64,000 nt of DNA from Apodospora peruviana. Lineage: Eukaryota; Ascomycota; Sordariomycetes; Sordariales; Lasiosphaeriaceae. The notes under the pieces were generated by a model that was not told the origin of the DNA, searched no databases, and saw only the letters and a program-made list of their open reading frames with translations. The position numbers and the translations under genes were made by a program. The stretch spans positions 1,984,001 to 2,048,000 of the forward strand of contig JAUEDM010000004.1 of assembly GCA_033439685.1 (NCBI GenBank), written 5' to 3'. Of the stretch, positions 24,839 to 38,718 are shown in pieces (position 1 is the first letter of the stretch; every line of letters begins with the position of its first letter).

Positions 24839-27800
24839 CTATCTCTCCCTCTCACCACCCGCACTCCCATCAGTACCACCACCAGTACCAATTCTCAGCC
24901 CCAGAATACCATCTTGTACGCTCGCCCTCCTCAGCAGCTGCGAGGCCGACAGCATCGCCGGGCTACCAACTCGCGGGCTAGCACCCATCTCAGCCCCGGG
25001 GCCAGCAGCAGCCGCGGACAATATCCCCGGCGGCAGTCCCAGGACAGGTATATTCGTGTCTGCAACACCGCCTTGAGGAGTCGATGCCGCCGCTGCTGCC
25101 CTGAACCCCGGCGTCATAGAAGCCGGTGCCTGTGGCGGCGGAGGCACCCTCTCGAGCAGCTCCCTGTAAAATGCGTCGAGGGCCGGACCGTCCATGCAAA
25201 ACGACTCCAGTTCCTCCTTGATGGCCTCGGGTTCATGCTCCCTGTTCGTCGGCCCTGTCCCAAATGAACTCGGCTTAAGCTGTGCCGGCATGCCGAACCC
25301 GCTTGGCCGGACCACGGGGGAGAGGAAAGAGGTCGGCTTTACCGTCGGCGACGCCCCCGGCGTTGGCTCCATCATGCCGTAGGGTGTGTACGGCCCCGGC
25401 GTCACCACGCGAGCACCCAATCCGCCGCCGCCAGCAGGACCTTGCTGCTCGCTGCGCAGTTCCTTCTCCCGCGCCGTGGCCGCTCGGTTACTATAGAGGC
25501 GATTGGCGAGGAGGAGAAAATCACCGTTCTCTGTGATCTCCGCCATGGTGACCCCGCTCCGGTGGATGTACTGCGTGTATCTGAAGTTAGGCTTTCCCCA
25601 AGAGTACGAAACGTCCACGTTGCTGGGGAAGTTGGAGGCCGCTTCGACATCCAGCACAAAGTTGAACTTGCGGAGCACCGCCTTTTGGTAGAAGTGACGA
25701 CCGGGCTGGGCCTGCGGCGTGAATGAGTTTGGGTCGTAATATGTGGCAGGCTGTTGGTTTGGAGGCGGAACGGCCAACTTGATCGTGTACGGTCGCCGGA
25801 AGGGGTTAACTTCGGTAATCGAACATGCTTCCGCAATGGGCACCTCGACGAGCCTGAGGCCGTACAGCGCCGCCTCCCTTGCCCAGCTCTCGATGGCATC
25901 CTCGATCAGCTTGGCTGTCACGTTCATCCAGTCTACCCGTATGTGGTAGCAGTTATCTGGGTTGTGCAGTCTGTCGTAATGCAGGTCTATAACCTCTTGC
26001 CGGTAAGACCGTTTTCGGTGGTCGACATCATACTTTATCACCTTACTGAGCATGACCTTGGGCTTCCTGCCGCCAAACATGGGGGTTGTCGGTGTTGTAG
26101 CACCCGACGTCGGCGAGTTTTCTTCGTGGATCGACGTTGGTCGCGAGCGGCCAACCCGGGGAGAGTCCCGAGGCATGTGCTCGGAGAGTGGCGTTGAGGG
26201 AACCGACATTTGGATACGTTTCGAGTTGAACCAACCTGGGTGCGGCTTCGCATACTCACTGCTGATCTGGTAGAAGTACTGGCCATCCCTGAACGGGTGT
26301 CTTCTCTCCACGTGAACAAAGAGTCCCCCGCTTTCCTTCTTTCCCTCCTTCTCCTTATCTTTGAGCCTGTCTTCGTCGGAAACCATCAACCGGTTGCCAA
26401 AAGCTTCGGCGTCCTCTCGGTCCTCTAGATCCTCGAAGTTATCCAAGAGCCAGCTGGTCATGTCTGATCCAATAAAACAGTTATAGTGGAGGCGAAGATG
26501 CCACCTGCGATTTTGCATGCGCACTCCGCCATTCTCAACCGGCTGCTGAATGGCCTCCGCTAGCGCTGCAAGACTGAAATTCTTCTTTTGGAACTGCCCT
26601 TTGCTCGTCACAAGTTGTCCCTTGCGGTTGGCGCCTTCCAGTCCTTCCAACAGTGGTAGAGTTTCCAATTCGGCGGCTATCACCACAGAAGCATCCTCCG
26701 TTTTATAAACAATGTCGAGAGGGTTGACATCTTTCTTACGCCGAGTCGCCGAGTTCTGAAAGCGCCGTTCATCAGGCGGTATATACCGGTGTCTCTGCCA
26801 CATCTGAGCAAGCCTCCTGATACCCTCAATTCGAATCTCTTCGTCGTCGTCGCCGGCCTGGGTTTTGGGGAGCGAAGAATGCCTACCCGTCATAGGGATC
26901 AAAACAAATCTTGCACGCCAGAACCTTAAGTGTTCCGTAAGCTCATCGCTGTGTCCGGCAACAAAAGCATCGATATAATTCCAGTTCCTCTCGGGCTTGA
27001 GTGAGACCAAATCAAACTCATTGGTCTCGTAGCCATGATCCAATAGTGTTCTAATCGCTGGCTTATACAATGGGCCGCTCTCGTCGAGTTTGGCAGAACT
27101 CTCCGTTGGCTTTCGAACAAAGATGTTGACCTCGACTTCGGTGCCATTGACACACGAGAGCTGATGAATAGTATTGCCAACCGACATGAAGATACTCGTG
27201 CCGTCCTCAGCAATACGGTCCCGAGAGAAAATATCTGCAATTTTCAGTTGTCTTTGGCCGAGCCCCTTAGCAACAGCAGGCCCGACGACAATTTGGAACC
27301 CTTGACAGAACCGTAAGCTAATAAGCTCGCGCAGCAGCTGATCTCGCGACTTGGGTTCTTCGGCCAACTCATCATCAGCGTCCTGTGATACGTTGTAGGG
27401 CTGACGCTGGTACTCTGACTCGAATTGAACCTGCGTTGGGAAGTATTCTGTTGTGAGTGGGACAGCAGCGGGGGAGCACAAAGACTTCCACTTCATCACG
27501 CGCATGTCCGAAGTCTTGGGGAAGACATGTTGCCAGCGGCTATACAGCGTAGAAACGTCGACCTCATTGGTATCAGGATTTGAAGGATTGAGCAAAGTCA
27601 GCCAGGGCGACAATGCGGTCTTCGGGGACAGCGTCGATGGGAGCTCGGATAGGACTCCGGCAAGAAGTTTATTGTTGTAGAGTTTCTTGGCGTCTTCCGC
27701 TCTGATGGCATCAGAGTACAATAAATCACGGTCATCAACGATAATATCCGGCCTAGTGGTTGAGGAAAGAATGGAGCTCGACAACATCTGGGTTGCCGGA

Positions 27801-30622
27801 TCTGATAGAAGCTGCTGAGTCTTACTGATCACTATTGGCTTAGCTGGCGTGTCTGCTGATGAGTGGTATCCCGGCGTAAACGACATCGGCGAGAAGCTAC
27901 TCTGGGAGGGCGTTGGTGTACCAGCCGCCATCTTGTGTGATGAATCTGGACGTTGGCCCGATTTTATAGGGGTCGTCGATGTTATCCTGGGTGCATGTGA
28001 GCTTTGTGAATGTGGCATCGTCTTGGATGCATTCACACTCTCAATGCTCAGCTCCGCAACGGCGGCTTTCGGGGCGGCTATACCAAAGCCTCGATTCCCA
28101 AGACTGATATGGCGCATGAACTTGGGTGCTTTGACTGAGGGCGGTCTCGAACTTGAATTGCGTACCTCCAAGCTTTTGCGGTGCCTTGGACTCGCCTCCA
28201 ATCGATCGGTACCCAAGCGTTGTATGGGAGCATGGGTGGGCGTCACGGTCAGGTGAGTTATGGAGGACCTGCGATCGGTGAAAGATGCCCCAAGCAGACC
28301 TGTGTCTTCCAAGACCTGTCGTCTAGCTACATCGTCGGGGTCTCGGATATGCCTATGATGATGATGCATCGGGTTTCTCCGCACTAGTGGTAACCGTGCG
28401 TTTGAATCGTCAAAGTCTTGCAGCTGCTTCCACAGTGACTTCTCTCCATATTTGCTGTTCTTATCAGGGGCAAACTTCTGAAACCCGTACACATGGTCAA
28501 ACAGTGTCTCCGGACTGCGCACGTTTTGAATGTTGATGGTGCCGTCAAGGCCGAGATGTGGCTTTGACGAGTGACTTGCTTGGATCGCCTTCAACGGAAA
28601 CGCAGGATCCATGTGCAACGGCTTGGTTTCGATCTCATTTGTTTCCATCACGCTACGCATCTGAAGGTCGTACATGCGGCACCGTATGGGGAAATATTCT
28701 CTCGCCTGGACTGGTGAAATGTCAGACACCGACAGAGCAATGCCCTGGTATGACAACGCTTCTTCAGAAGCGCCCGTCCAGTATGAGACATGAAGCCACT
28801 GGGGTAAAGCATAGGTCCACTCATCATGGGTAGAATTTGAGCCAACGGATTCACCGCCCCGCAGAGTGCTATCGGTCCCTTTGCCAGGCGAAAAGGAGCC
28901 CGCGAAACTTGTGTAGCTTCCGAAGGAAGGTGTTGTTTGCTTCGGGGTGCTTCCACGGCTTAGATTCACCTTTGCCTTCCGTTGTGGATGCTCAGAGTAC
29001 TGCGGATTGCGGTATCGGAACAGTGGCACCGAATGCAGAGGTATTTTGGAAACGCAAATCAGATCGATGCCAATCCCGTTGCCTACCAGGGCCTCGGTCG
29101 TTCGACGTAGCGACTCGTATTCGACCTCAAAGACACCAGAGCTGGGGCTAATGACAACCACCGATATGCCTGTTCTCATCAAGTCCCGGTCGATATAGTC
29201 GTGGGCGAACAGCGAGGATGCCATGTTAATCGCCTCCAGGAAATTCCCATGTATGGCTCGGGAAGCTTCGGCTTTGATCCTGTTGACCGACATCTCTTTG
29301 TCGGCGGGATCCTCGACGGTCGAGAATGACACCATAGCCTTTTGGTGATACGTGCTGATGTCTTTGCGAAAATAGTTGAACTCGCGCTTGAGCTGGTAGA
29401 GGATCTTTGTCCATTCACCGCTGGCCATTTCACTGACCACGACGCGATAAAAGTCTTTGTATGGACGCCTGTCTCCGGAAGACTGGACGCCGGTGTAATA
29501 GTCATTGTGGATAGCAGAGCAGGCGAGCTCGGTGGAGATGCCCGTGTCGTATTCGACTCGAGCAAAGAGCACAATGGAGACAAGGTGCTTTACCTTGAGT
29601 TCTACCCACATCTTGAACAGCGCAGGCAGAAAGCCGTTGACAACCTTGTTGAACATGATTTCTCCAGATCCATCGGAATCAAAATCCCACATCTCTCGAG
29701 CCATCTGAATGAATAGCACATACCTGGCAGACTCGCTACGAAAGATGGGCTTTGTGTTGCGGCCAAAGAAGGCAGAGTGGACCTTTCGACCATCGACATA
29801 GACCGTAGTTACTTGTGCCTTGACGGTGCCAATGAACAAGACCATCTGACCCTTGTACACGGTCCTTTCGGACAGCTCTCCGACCGCCATCCGCCACATG
29901 TCGGATCTCGACAGATATTGGTCCTTGAATGAGAGTTCCACGTGGGATGCCTCAATGACAGGGTTATTCGCATCTATCTATCAAATAGTTAACATAGCAT
30001 ATCAGCCAGGAAGAAAGGCCGCCGTGAAACATACCGGGGTCAATGTAACTTGTGAGCCTTTCTTCATGCCAAATACATCGGCTATATGCTTGGCAACATA
30101 CACCTCAACTGTCGGATATCGGGCCTTGAGTTCCTTGGGCATGTCTTTGACCACGAATATGTAGGGTTGTGGTTCTGTCTCGGGCGGCCTGGTGTTGCCT
30201 GCCGACAGCGCATCTTTGGCACGATCATGGATGTGCTGCTTGGTTTGGGCATTCTGAGCCGATTTCTCCGACTCGGGACGCAGGACATCAATCGCCATCA
30301 AACTGCCAGGTTTAGCATCGTCGCCAACGAGATCGAGGTTGAGAAGGACCTCGTCACGGGCAAACGACTCATTGACGGTGACGGTATATCTCCTCCGCTC
30401 AACACGTGACCTCGTAGACGCCGGGCGATCACGGATCGTAGAGTTGCTAGAGACAGTGTCGGGCGAGCGAGGCGGTTCAAGGGGTCTCTCCACGCTTGTC
30501 CTGCTGAACTGGCGAAGGTGAGATGACCAGTTCGGCGGCTTCCCAGGCCCGGCTGGCGGTCCTTTTCCCTGGCCGTGTCCTGCTCCCGGCACAGCCGAAG
30601 CAGAAGCACTGCGCGACGACAT
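24839..30622 (-). CDS. IML1: Iml1, SEACIT/GATOR1 subunit (DEPDC5 homologue)
   Basis: Two exons: 30622-30035 and 29977-24839 (1908 aa). The 57-bp intron (GTATGT...GATAG) joins VTLTP to IDANNPVIEASHVELSFKDQY in phase 0. The N-terminal 100 residues are disordered and Ser/Pro-rich. They are followed by the Iml1 N-terminal domain (about 150-215), the conserved block with LSRSDMWRMAVGEL and TKPIFRSESARYVLFIQMA, and long Ser-rich linkers. A DEP domain lies at about 1335-1430 and includes FIGSDMTSWLLDNFEDLEDR. Iml1 with Npr2 and Npr3 forms the vacuolar complex that acts as GAP for the Rag GTPase Gtr1 and shuts down TORC1 in amino-acid shortage. The start ATG opens MSSRSASAS. The divergent neighbour is the zinc transporter gene. 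Confidence 0.92.
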
Positions 30623-32668
30623 GAGGATCTCGTAACGTCGATTTTAATGCCAATATCAATTTCAATTTTCTGAGTCAAGCGACGAGTCCAAATCCGAATT
30701 CTGACCGGAGGTGGCTTTGGCTTTCGGTTGCCATTCCGGAGTCGGGAAGGCCACGGCGGTAACCTCGAGGGACAATCAAAAGGCAAATTGAGAAGAACTT
30801 GAGGATTCAAATCGGATGGACACTAGCGGTTATCAGAGGCATAACAATGCCTCGACGTCGTCGTGATCGTTGTTGTGGTGGTGAAGACCGAGTTGGGGTT
30901 GGTCCTAGTGAGTGTGCACCGCGAGATGATGGGGCGCCCTGCCCTGAGAGGTTCCAAGTTGGGAACAGTGGGACTCGCTTCACTGCAGTGGCAGAATCTC
31001 CCGTCATTTCGCCAGCTAACCAGATAAGAGAGACTCCTATCCCGTATTCCGTACAGAAGTACAGTTGCAGTTATCCACAGCCACTTGCGAATGCACTATT
31101 ATTATGAAGGCATCATCCGTATTCCGTATTCCGTAATCCGTATTCCGTACGGTCACTGATTAATCACGTCTTCTGGGAATTCGATAATGGATAAGAGGGA
31201 GTTCAGGATGCTAATACGCTATCTTAGAACGTGCTTAAGGTAGCTACCTGTATACTTCATCCTACACCGCCTTCCGGATTCCACCTCCCCGGAATTCCTC
31301 TCCAACTGTGGTCCCACAGAGCACATGATCAACGTGGAGAACCCTGATGGCCACAGCTTGGAAGATGATGCAAGTTTTCCCCCACCAGTCGTTATAAAAA
31401 GGAAGCAACAACGATGCCCGGGCAGCACAAACTCTCCACCTTTCAGGTTTGCAAGCACATCCCAATCGACCCCCATGAACTTCATTTGGCAACATGTCTC
31501 TAGAAACGGTACCTGGGTGAGACGAAGAGCTGGCGTGCGCCCGATTGAACAACCATGGTAAATGATGGAATGATGGTCGTGGTTAAGGAGCTCATCCCGA
31601 TAAGGGAGCGTTGTCACCGATCTTGGCTCAAGATTCGAGTTGCATCGCCTCAGTATTGTCGAACCAATTATGTTTATCTGAGACCCTGACGCGTCCCCAG
31701 CATTGGATCATATAACAACAAATCGCCCGAGCCCGGCCGGCCGTGGAGTCCTGATTCCACGTTGGACGAGTTGGCTTCCACGTTTTAGTTCAGCCCCGGC
31801 AATGAAGCTCGGCCACCCCCATGCACAGCACATGGGGTTTCAGTTTCATGTCTTGAGAATCATCTTCAGTTCACCGCGACAGGCTCACCGCGACAGGTTC
31901 ACCGTGTTGGTTATCCCCTTTCGGTGTCCCCTTCAGCCACCGCATCTCCAGAAACAGACTGCAGGGCTCGGTACCACCATGACACGATCGAGTGCTCTGC
32001 AGCACAAGATCAATTTCTTGTTCTGGCAGGGGCCTTTCCCTCTCCATCCGTGTCACGGCTCAGCTTCCTATATGTTGAGGATTGGAAAGACCAATGACTT
32101 TATGAGAACCAGCCCACACTTCATAAAGATCGCACCCACGGCCACTCAACAGTTGCCTCCCTGACAAGTGTTCCCGACGTGTTGCCTTGCACAACAGCCG
32201 TCCTTTACCCTTCCATGTCTCCTCTACTTTCCCAGCTACCTTCTTTTCCTCGTCTCGATAGGAAGACAAACGCACGGCATTACTCCATACATGGGTGACG
32301 ACAGTACCAATAGGGCCGACTAGAGAAATTGCTGCTCTTGGATTTCTGGACCGCGACAGAGTCTCCCAATCTGACCGTGCGAGCGAGGCGCTTCCAATGG
32401 CTGTTGTCAATATCCTGTCAATCGCCGGCCAGAGCAAAATCGGGACGCCTCTGAATACAAAGTAACCCTTCTCGCTCGGTCTGGGTGGGAGCCGAGTTGC
32501 ACCATATCCGTGACCGGCACACTTGAGATCATACCTTGTAAAATTTTACACCCGGAAAACCGAAGAAAGAGCGTGTTTGCTTATAGACATCAACTTACAT
32601 CCAAAACGATCGAGAAAGGCCTCCGCCATTTTTGGGGCTGAACAGCACAGAAGTGGTCACCCTTAAAT
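30623..32668. promoter_or_regulatory. Divergent promoter region, IML1 / zinc transporter
   Basis: About 2 kb between divergent starts. It contains a tandem ATTCCGT array (31115-31152), a further CCGTATTCCGTAC copy at 31042-31054 and a duplicated TCACCGCGACAGG unit (31871-31899). No additional gene supported. Confidence 0.5.
31115..31152. repeat. Tandem ATTCCGT array ending in CCGTACGG
   Basis: Four successive 7-8 bp units (CCGTATT, CCGTATT, CCGTAAT, CCGTATT) end in the palindrome CCGTACGG. It lies in the IML1/zinc transporter promoter region. A related copy lies 70 bp upstream at 31042-31054. Confidence 0.75.
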
Positions 32669-34371
32669 ATGGCATCCAGGTTTCGGGCCAAGCATAGGCT
32701 CTCGGCGGCGATGCTCATCTCTTTCACTTTCTTCGTGACTGAGCTTGCTGGTCAGCCGCACCATCCATGATTATGAAGCATGCAGCTGATTTGTTTACTT
32801 CCAGTTGCCTACAGGACAAAGAGCTTAGCTCTTATGGCGGATTCGTTTCATTATGTAAGTCGTTCTCCTCATAAATCATTGGGCTGGGATACCCTGCTAA
32901 CGTTAGATACAGATGAACGATTTGATAAGTTTTGCTGTGGCCCTAACCGCTGTTATGGTCAGTTGTCTACCTCCCTTTTGCGTGAAATCTGAGCTCGACT
33001 AAAGGTGGGCAATTAGATCTCGGAACGTGAGGAGGCACCTCAAGACCTCACATTCGGTTGGCAGCGAGCTCAGACACTGGGCGCTTTCTTCAATGGTGTC
33101 TTCTTGCTCGCTCTTGGAATGAGCATTTTCTTCCAGTCGATCGAGAGGTTCATCTCGGTTCAGCAAATCGAAAATGTTAAGCTAATGCTGATAATGGGGT
33201 GCGTGGGACTCACATTGAATATTATCAGTGCTGCTTTCCTACATGGTTAGTTTCCCAGCCGTCATCATTGGCGATTGTAAACTAATATCTGCGCCTACAG
33301 AACACCACGATCACGGCCATGGCCATGGTCATTGCCACACGACTACTGTGATATCTGCAGACCATCACGATCACACGGATAATGACATGGCTATCGGACA
33401 GGGCCATCATTCGCACGCAAGCCATGACATAGACGCAGGACGAGGGAGGGAGATAGACAACACGTCCCTCGGAGAAAGCGACATGGGCAAAAAGCTAGAC
33501 GTGGATACAGATAGCGATATCGGACTCGAACTGAAGGACTCGCGTGGTGCTGTTCGTCAAAAACGGTCTTTCCACACAGATCAATTTAACTGTGCTGGTG
33601 AGCTCACCCAGAACGCCGACCCTCACGACGGCCACCGTCACCCAATATATACCGAGATCAAAGGACCCACAAGAGATATCGGCATGATGGGTGTCATGAT
33701 ACATGTCATTAGCGATGCACTTAACAACTTGGGTGTTATTGCTGCTTCGCTCATTGTCTGGTTCGTATCATCAAATACTCGACACTATGCAGACCCCGCC
33801 GTCAGTATGGGGATCTCGCTCATGATTTTGATATCTGCATTACCCCTTGTCAAAAGCAGTGGCACTATTCTTCTCCAAAGCGCACCACCGGGCGTGAACC
33901 TCGGCGACGTCAAACATGATCTTGAAAAGGTAATTAAAAGCCCCTAACTGGGACGGCACCGTTTTGTTTCATTGTGTTTCTGACCATTCATAGATCCCAG
34001 GCATTGAATCTGTCCACGAATTACATGTGTGGCGACTTGATCAGACAAAAGCGGTCGCCTCGGCGCATGTCCTTCTTTCAGAGGACAGCCTTGTCGACTT
34101 CATGCACAGAGCACAAACGATTCGCGAGTGTCTCCATGCTTATGGTATTCACTCGGTCACACTTCAACCAGAGCTTGTCGGACTCTCCCCAGGGGCAAGC
34201 ACATATAGCCTGCCATCGACTGCTTCGTCGGGAACACTCACAGCCGACATACCTTCCAGTATCAAGCTTAGAAGGATCGGCTCATCGAAGCTAGACCCAT
34301 TACGGTGTCAAATGGTCTGCGGTAAGGGGTATTGCGAGCATCTTATGTGTTGCACAACGACGAATTCTTGA
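32669..34371 (+). CDS. ZRC1: Vacuolar zinc transporter, CDF family (Zrc1/Cot1 type)
   Basis: Six exons: 32669-32750, 32805-32854, 32913-32957, 33017-33245, 33301-33929 and 33994-34371 (470 aa). Every junction keeps frame with GT/AG borders. Both metal-binding HxxxD sites of the cation diffusion facilitator family are present: H43-x3-D47 in ADSFHYMND and H-x3-D at about 270-274 in HVISDALNNLG. Between them a histidine-rich cytosolic loop (about residues 137-185) has HDHGHGHGHCH and HHDHTDND. The C-terminal CDF domain contains IPGIESVHELHVWRLDQ and ends in a Cys-rich tail (CGKGYCEHLMCC). Zrc1/Cot1 proteins load zinc into the vacuole in exchange for protons. The order of short early exons was deduced by eye, so the first two junctions are the least certain. 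Confidence 0.87.
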
Positions 34372-37300
34372 GCCAACAAGGTCTTCGGTTGGGGCCTACA
34401 AAGTCAAACTCATGTTAATGTTTTGAATACCCCATAATGCTTGTTTTCCTTCGACTGTCCTTTTATTCTAATTTACATATCCCTTCTCCTCGCCGTGTTG
34501 ATATGGAACACCGTCTTTCCCCCCTTTTTCTCATGGATAGACAAAAAGCAATCAACTGGGATATACAGTGGACACGGCATGGAATGGCGATGGCCTAATA
34601 AGGAGTTGGCCGGTTTTGATACCTCCCTGGGACTTTGGGGTTGCTTTTCTTTTGTTCTTTTTTTTTCGTCTCACCCCGTGCAAGGACGACAGAGAAAATA
34701 CAGATATGAAGACTTCTTTCTTCTTTCAATTTTCGGTCTTGTTCCGTAATGCTGTGTAAGGATACCTAGGTCGTCACTCCCAACCTCTTGTGTCACCCAC
34801 ACCAACCAGCAATGGTATATCATTACGTCCAATCTCACCGGGGTGAGAATATGTTGGTAAACGCACCGCCGGCGGCGGAAGGGCGGAAGGGAAAAAGATA
34901 TTTGTAAAAAAAATCTTCCGATATGCGCACAACGCGCAAACATACATGCCTTCATACCTTCATACTATAGGTACCAAGTTAATCCCCATCCGGGACCAAC
35001 ATTTAAGGAAAGGAAAAAGGAGACAAACTACCTGCACCTTGTAAACCTCCCGACTGACTATTATGTAATTCTCCATCAGCCAGCTGGCCAATGCGAAGCA
35101 CATTATGTCTGCCGTGCAACCGAACCCCCACAAGAACTATGGGAGTATATCACAGAAAGGACCGAACCATGATTACGAGGGCTTTGTGAATCACATGCAC
35201 CATCCAGAAGTTGATCTACGGGCACTTTTTACTACGGACTTAGATGTACGTACACTGGGGTTCAAGGATTATTCCTAGCCCATACCAGCCCAAACACGTA
35301 CCACGTATATTTTATACGTATTTTACAGTCTTAGGCTGTCGAAGTTAAATGCTGAGTTCAAGGCATCTATCTGATCACCACTGTACGCTTACATTTGGAT
35401 TTCACCTCCGATTGTGGGCTTAAACTTCAAACTCAATCTTGAACTACAACTAGGTTAACTCCCGTCTGAACGCGAATTCTACTTGCTCTGTTCAAGAGCC
35501 TCGTTCAGCGCGACATGGGCGCCGGCGGCCGTATTCAAGGGTTAGAGTATACGAACATGTCAACTGAATGATGTATGGCCAGCCAATCCTCTCCCGACAC
35601 CTCCGGCACTTGGATGAAGGAGGTGTGAGGTAAAGTGAGAGAAGAGGCTCTGCTCCAGCAGCTTGGCATTCTATTTCTCCACGAATCATGTCAAAAACGC
35701 GGAGAGACAAGAACAAGGCGGAAGCGGTGTGAGTTACAGTACCCGGGGTCCCTACTTGGTGATAGAGAGGGAAATTCGGATTCATTAAACATGATAAAAC
35801 TCTCTCGTCCGTCATGAAAGGAGGGAGACAGAGATAACTCGTTTGTATGCATGTACGTTTCCGCACCATCACCACGCTTCCCCCCAAAAGTTTCCCCGCT
35901 GGGCCCATGTTCCCCAAGCTGCGCAGCACTCGATTGGCTGGTGTGCCATTGGTTTTGCATGTTACAAGGGGATGAACCTGCCGGCTGGAATAACTGGAGA
36001 AACTGGAGAAAAGCGATGTGGGGGATGGCTCGGGAAGATGAAGGGAAAGAAGTAAAACCTCGAGAGCCAAGACAGGTTAAGGTCAGATAGGTTTAAGTAC
36101 CGAATGGCGCAAATGGGATTGTACATGATGGAACGATAGACTAGCAAGAGATTGAATTGACCGCGGCTATGGCGCTCTTTTTGCTTGCTAGAGTCATGCC
36201 TTGACTCCTCGAGGAATGGTTAAAGGAAGATGCGGATGACGGTTGCAAGTACCGCGAAGGCTTCTCGATCCGCACCCGTTGGTGTCTCTGCGGCTCCGGG
36301 CCATGTGCCAAGCACTGATATCCCGCACACAGTGTGGTCATGTAGGTTCCATGCTTCGCCAAGTGCGGAAACCCTTCCATCTATAAATGGGTAGAGGTAT
36401 TTAGAAGGATGGCTCAGTGACGCCCTAAAGTGACGGGCCGAGCGTGAACAGGCTATATATCGATCAGTCGTACCGACTTTAAAAACTTCGCCATGTATTG
36501 CAGGGTGACATCAAAAGAGAGACGAGGACCGTATATATATAATATCAGGAGGCGGTCAGTGGGTAAGGTAGGGAGATATAATAAGCTACCTTGCTGCGAT
36601 CCTTGCCTGCGCATGGGAAGTTCTCGCTCGGCTGTCGTTTGGTGCCCTCCAACTCCTGTGTCGTCCCGTCTGGCGGTGAAGGTTTCCACATGTCGAATGA
36701 TGGAAGCGTCCGCCCCATTCTCGCCACAGGGATGCGCTGGTCTTTCTGTTTCACAGGCCGCGTGTCTGGATATGTCTTTGACACTCGGTGCCTTTCCGCC
36801 GTACCTTCAGTACCTTACTGATGCCCTGGGCCCGGTTGAGGATAAGACCACACAGCGCCAAGCATCTCCGTAGCCCGAGTGTCTAGGGTCGGGATCTGGG
36901 TCGTACCGCCCCAATTATTTCCCAGCGCCTGTGTAGACCGTAAGCGCAGAGCTACGTACTGTACCTTGGTTGCCAGCCGTGCCAGCATAGAACGGTAACC
37001 AACGAATTGCGCACCGACCGGACGAGATTGTGGCACAAAGAGAATTCGTCGGGACGGCGGTTGCGGCAGGGCCACTCGTCGTGGTTGGCGGGTTGTTGAG
37101 ACTGTTGCAGGTTGTCGACATACCTAATAGGCGGTGTCGGGAGGTGAGGTTGACGAGACACAAGAAGGCGGTGTCGACGACAGTCACCGACAAGTGGTGA
37201 AGCGAAAGGGAAGGGTCCATGCCTGGGCCAAGAGCAGAGTAGACGAAGAACGGAGAAAGATATGGGTATTTCAGAACAAAGCAATGCGACAGCTTCGTGG

Positions 37301-38718
37301 ACGGATACTTATCATTTTTGCAGGCCGTATTCGGTTGTTCACATCTGGAACGAGTTCGAGTTCAGTTCCGGGTTTGGATGGACGGGCTGGATGGACGGGA
37401 CGGAAGAAGGAAGATGGAAGAGATTAGGAGCGCTCCGAGTCGGGGGTGTGATAAGCCGCATTCCATTCATTCAGCATCGTTCCAGGTCGCTCCAGGGCTG
37501 TTTACTGTTCTCAGTGTCCACTTACCACCGCGGTGGGCCCGGATCTAGCCTACCGCAGTTACCTTAGCTACCCCCTCGGCGCCCTGGCCGACCACCTCAG
37601 CGGAGTGCCTGTGCTTTGCAAATGCAACGAGACTTTTTGGTGCAGCTCTAGCGAGGGTGTCGACCGTCAGTTCTGCACCGAGAGATTACATGTTCGGCAC
37701 TCCACTGGCACCCGACTTCGCTTGAACTCCACTGGCACCACCGCGTCACTCACTCACAGAATCCAGAGCCATCTCCCCGTTGTCACCGCCATTCCGACGA
37801 ATCCCCGCAGGTTGCTGTGACAAACAAACCATGGCTCATCGCTCATGGCGGTCTCCATCTCGTCCAGTCCCGTCGCCGAGGTACTAATGTTGTGAGGCCG
37901 CTCAGGTCTTCAGAATTACCGGATCACCTCAGAATTTTGGTATTTCGGTACTTCACAGTCATGCCTCCATACCGTGCTCCTGCCCCATACCGCACGCCTG
38001 TGTCGTTTTCGTTTCTTATTTAGTTTCAAATGCCGTGTACCTACTAATCACTCTTAAAAGCAACCCGACTTACTCTTACAACCATCATTGTGGATCACCG
38101 GTGTGGCCCTGCCCCATATTTGGAGCCATATTCTGGAGCCCTACTCTCATCCGGTCTCGCTCGAAACACGCATCTCCCCGCCTCTATCGTGCACCGTGAC
38201 CTGTTCTGGGGCTGGCTGTCGTTAGAATACCCTTGGAACTGACTAGGACCTACCTCTCCTGCGCCCCGGATCGTGGCGCGCCAAAGTGCACGCGTGGCAT
38301 CCCATCCTCTGGACCTATCGTTGGCCTCATTTGCTCCCGGAGCACCAAAGCCGGAGGCACTTTACTGTTCTAGGGCCAGCCCGACTGTTCAGTCCGCTGC
38401 CCCGGGACTTGACCGTCGTCTGAAAGATAACGGCCCGCTGGCTCTCGGCGTCCGCCTCTCACGCGCCTTTCGACCTTCAACTGTCTCAGCCGTTGCTGAC
38501 TCGGAGCGCGAGGCTCTGCTTCTCGCCTACCGACGTCGCCGACAACCCCAAAGATTTGCATGCCTTCACCGCTCTCACATGGCTACACTTCAACTACAAC
38601 CAAGATGCTAGCTCGGCACCCGGTCACCCTCGTCAACTGTTGATTGACTGTCTTGCGACTTGGTCTAGACAGTGCTCTCCCTCCGCAATTGGCCCGCCAC
38701 CCGTGTCATCCTAGAGGA
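34372..38718. other. Long intergenic region upstream of the FNIP/Lst4 gene
   Basis: About 4.3 kb without a supportable gene. Frames up to 190 codons exist on both strands but look random and resemble no family. The last 700 bp are pyrimidine-rich and probably hold the promoter and 5' UTR of the next gene. A direct repeat of CTCCACTGGCACC lies near 37698-37730. Confidence 0.5.

Noticed and set aside
38273..38611. 112-codon upstream frame before the FNIP/Lst4 gene
   Set aside because: It opens with GTG and has no early ATG, so it is not a credible uORF or gene.
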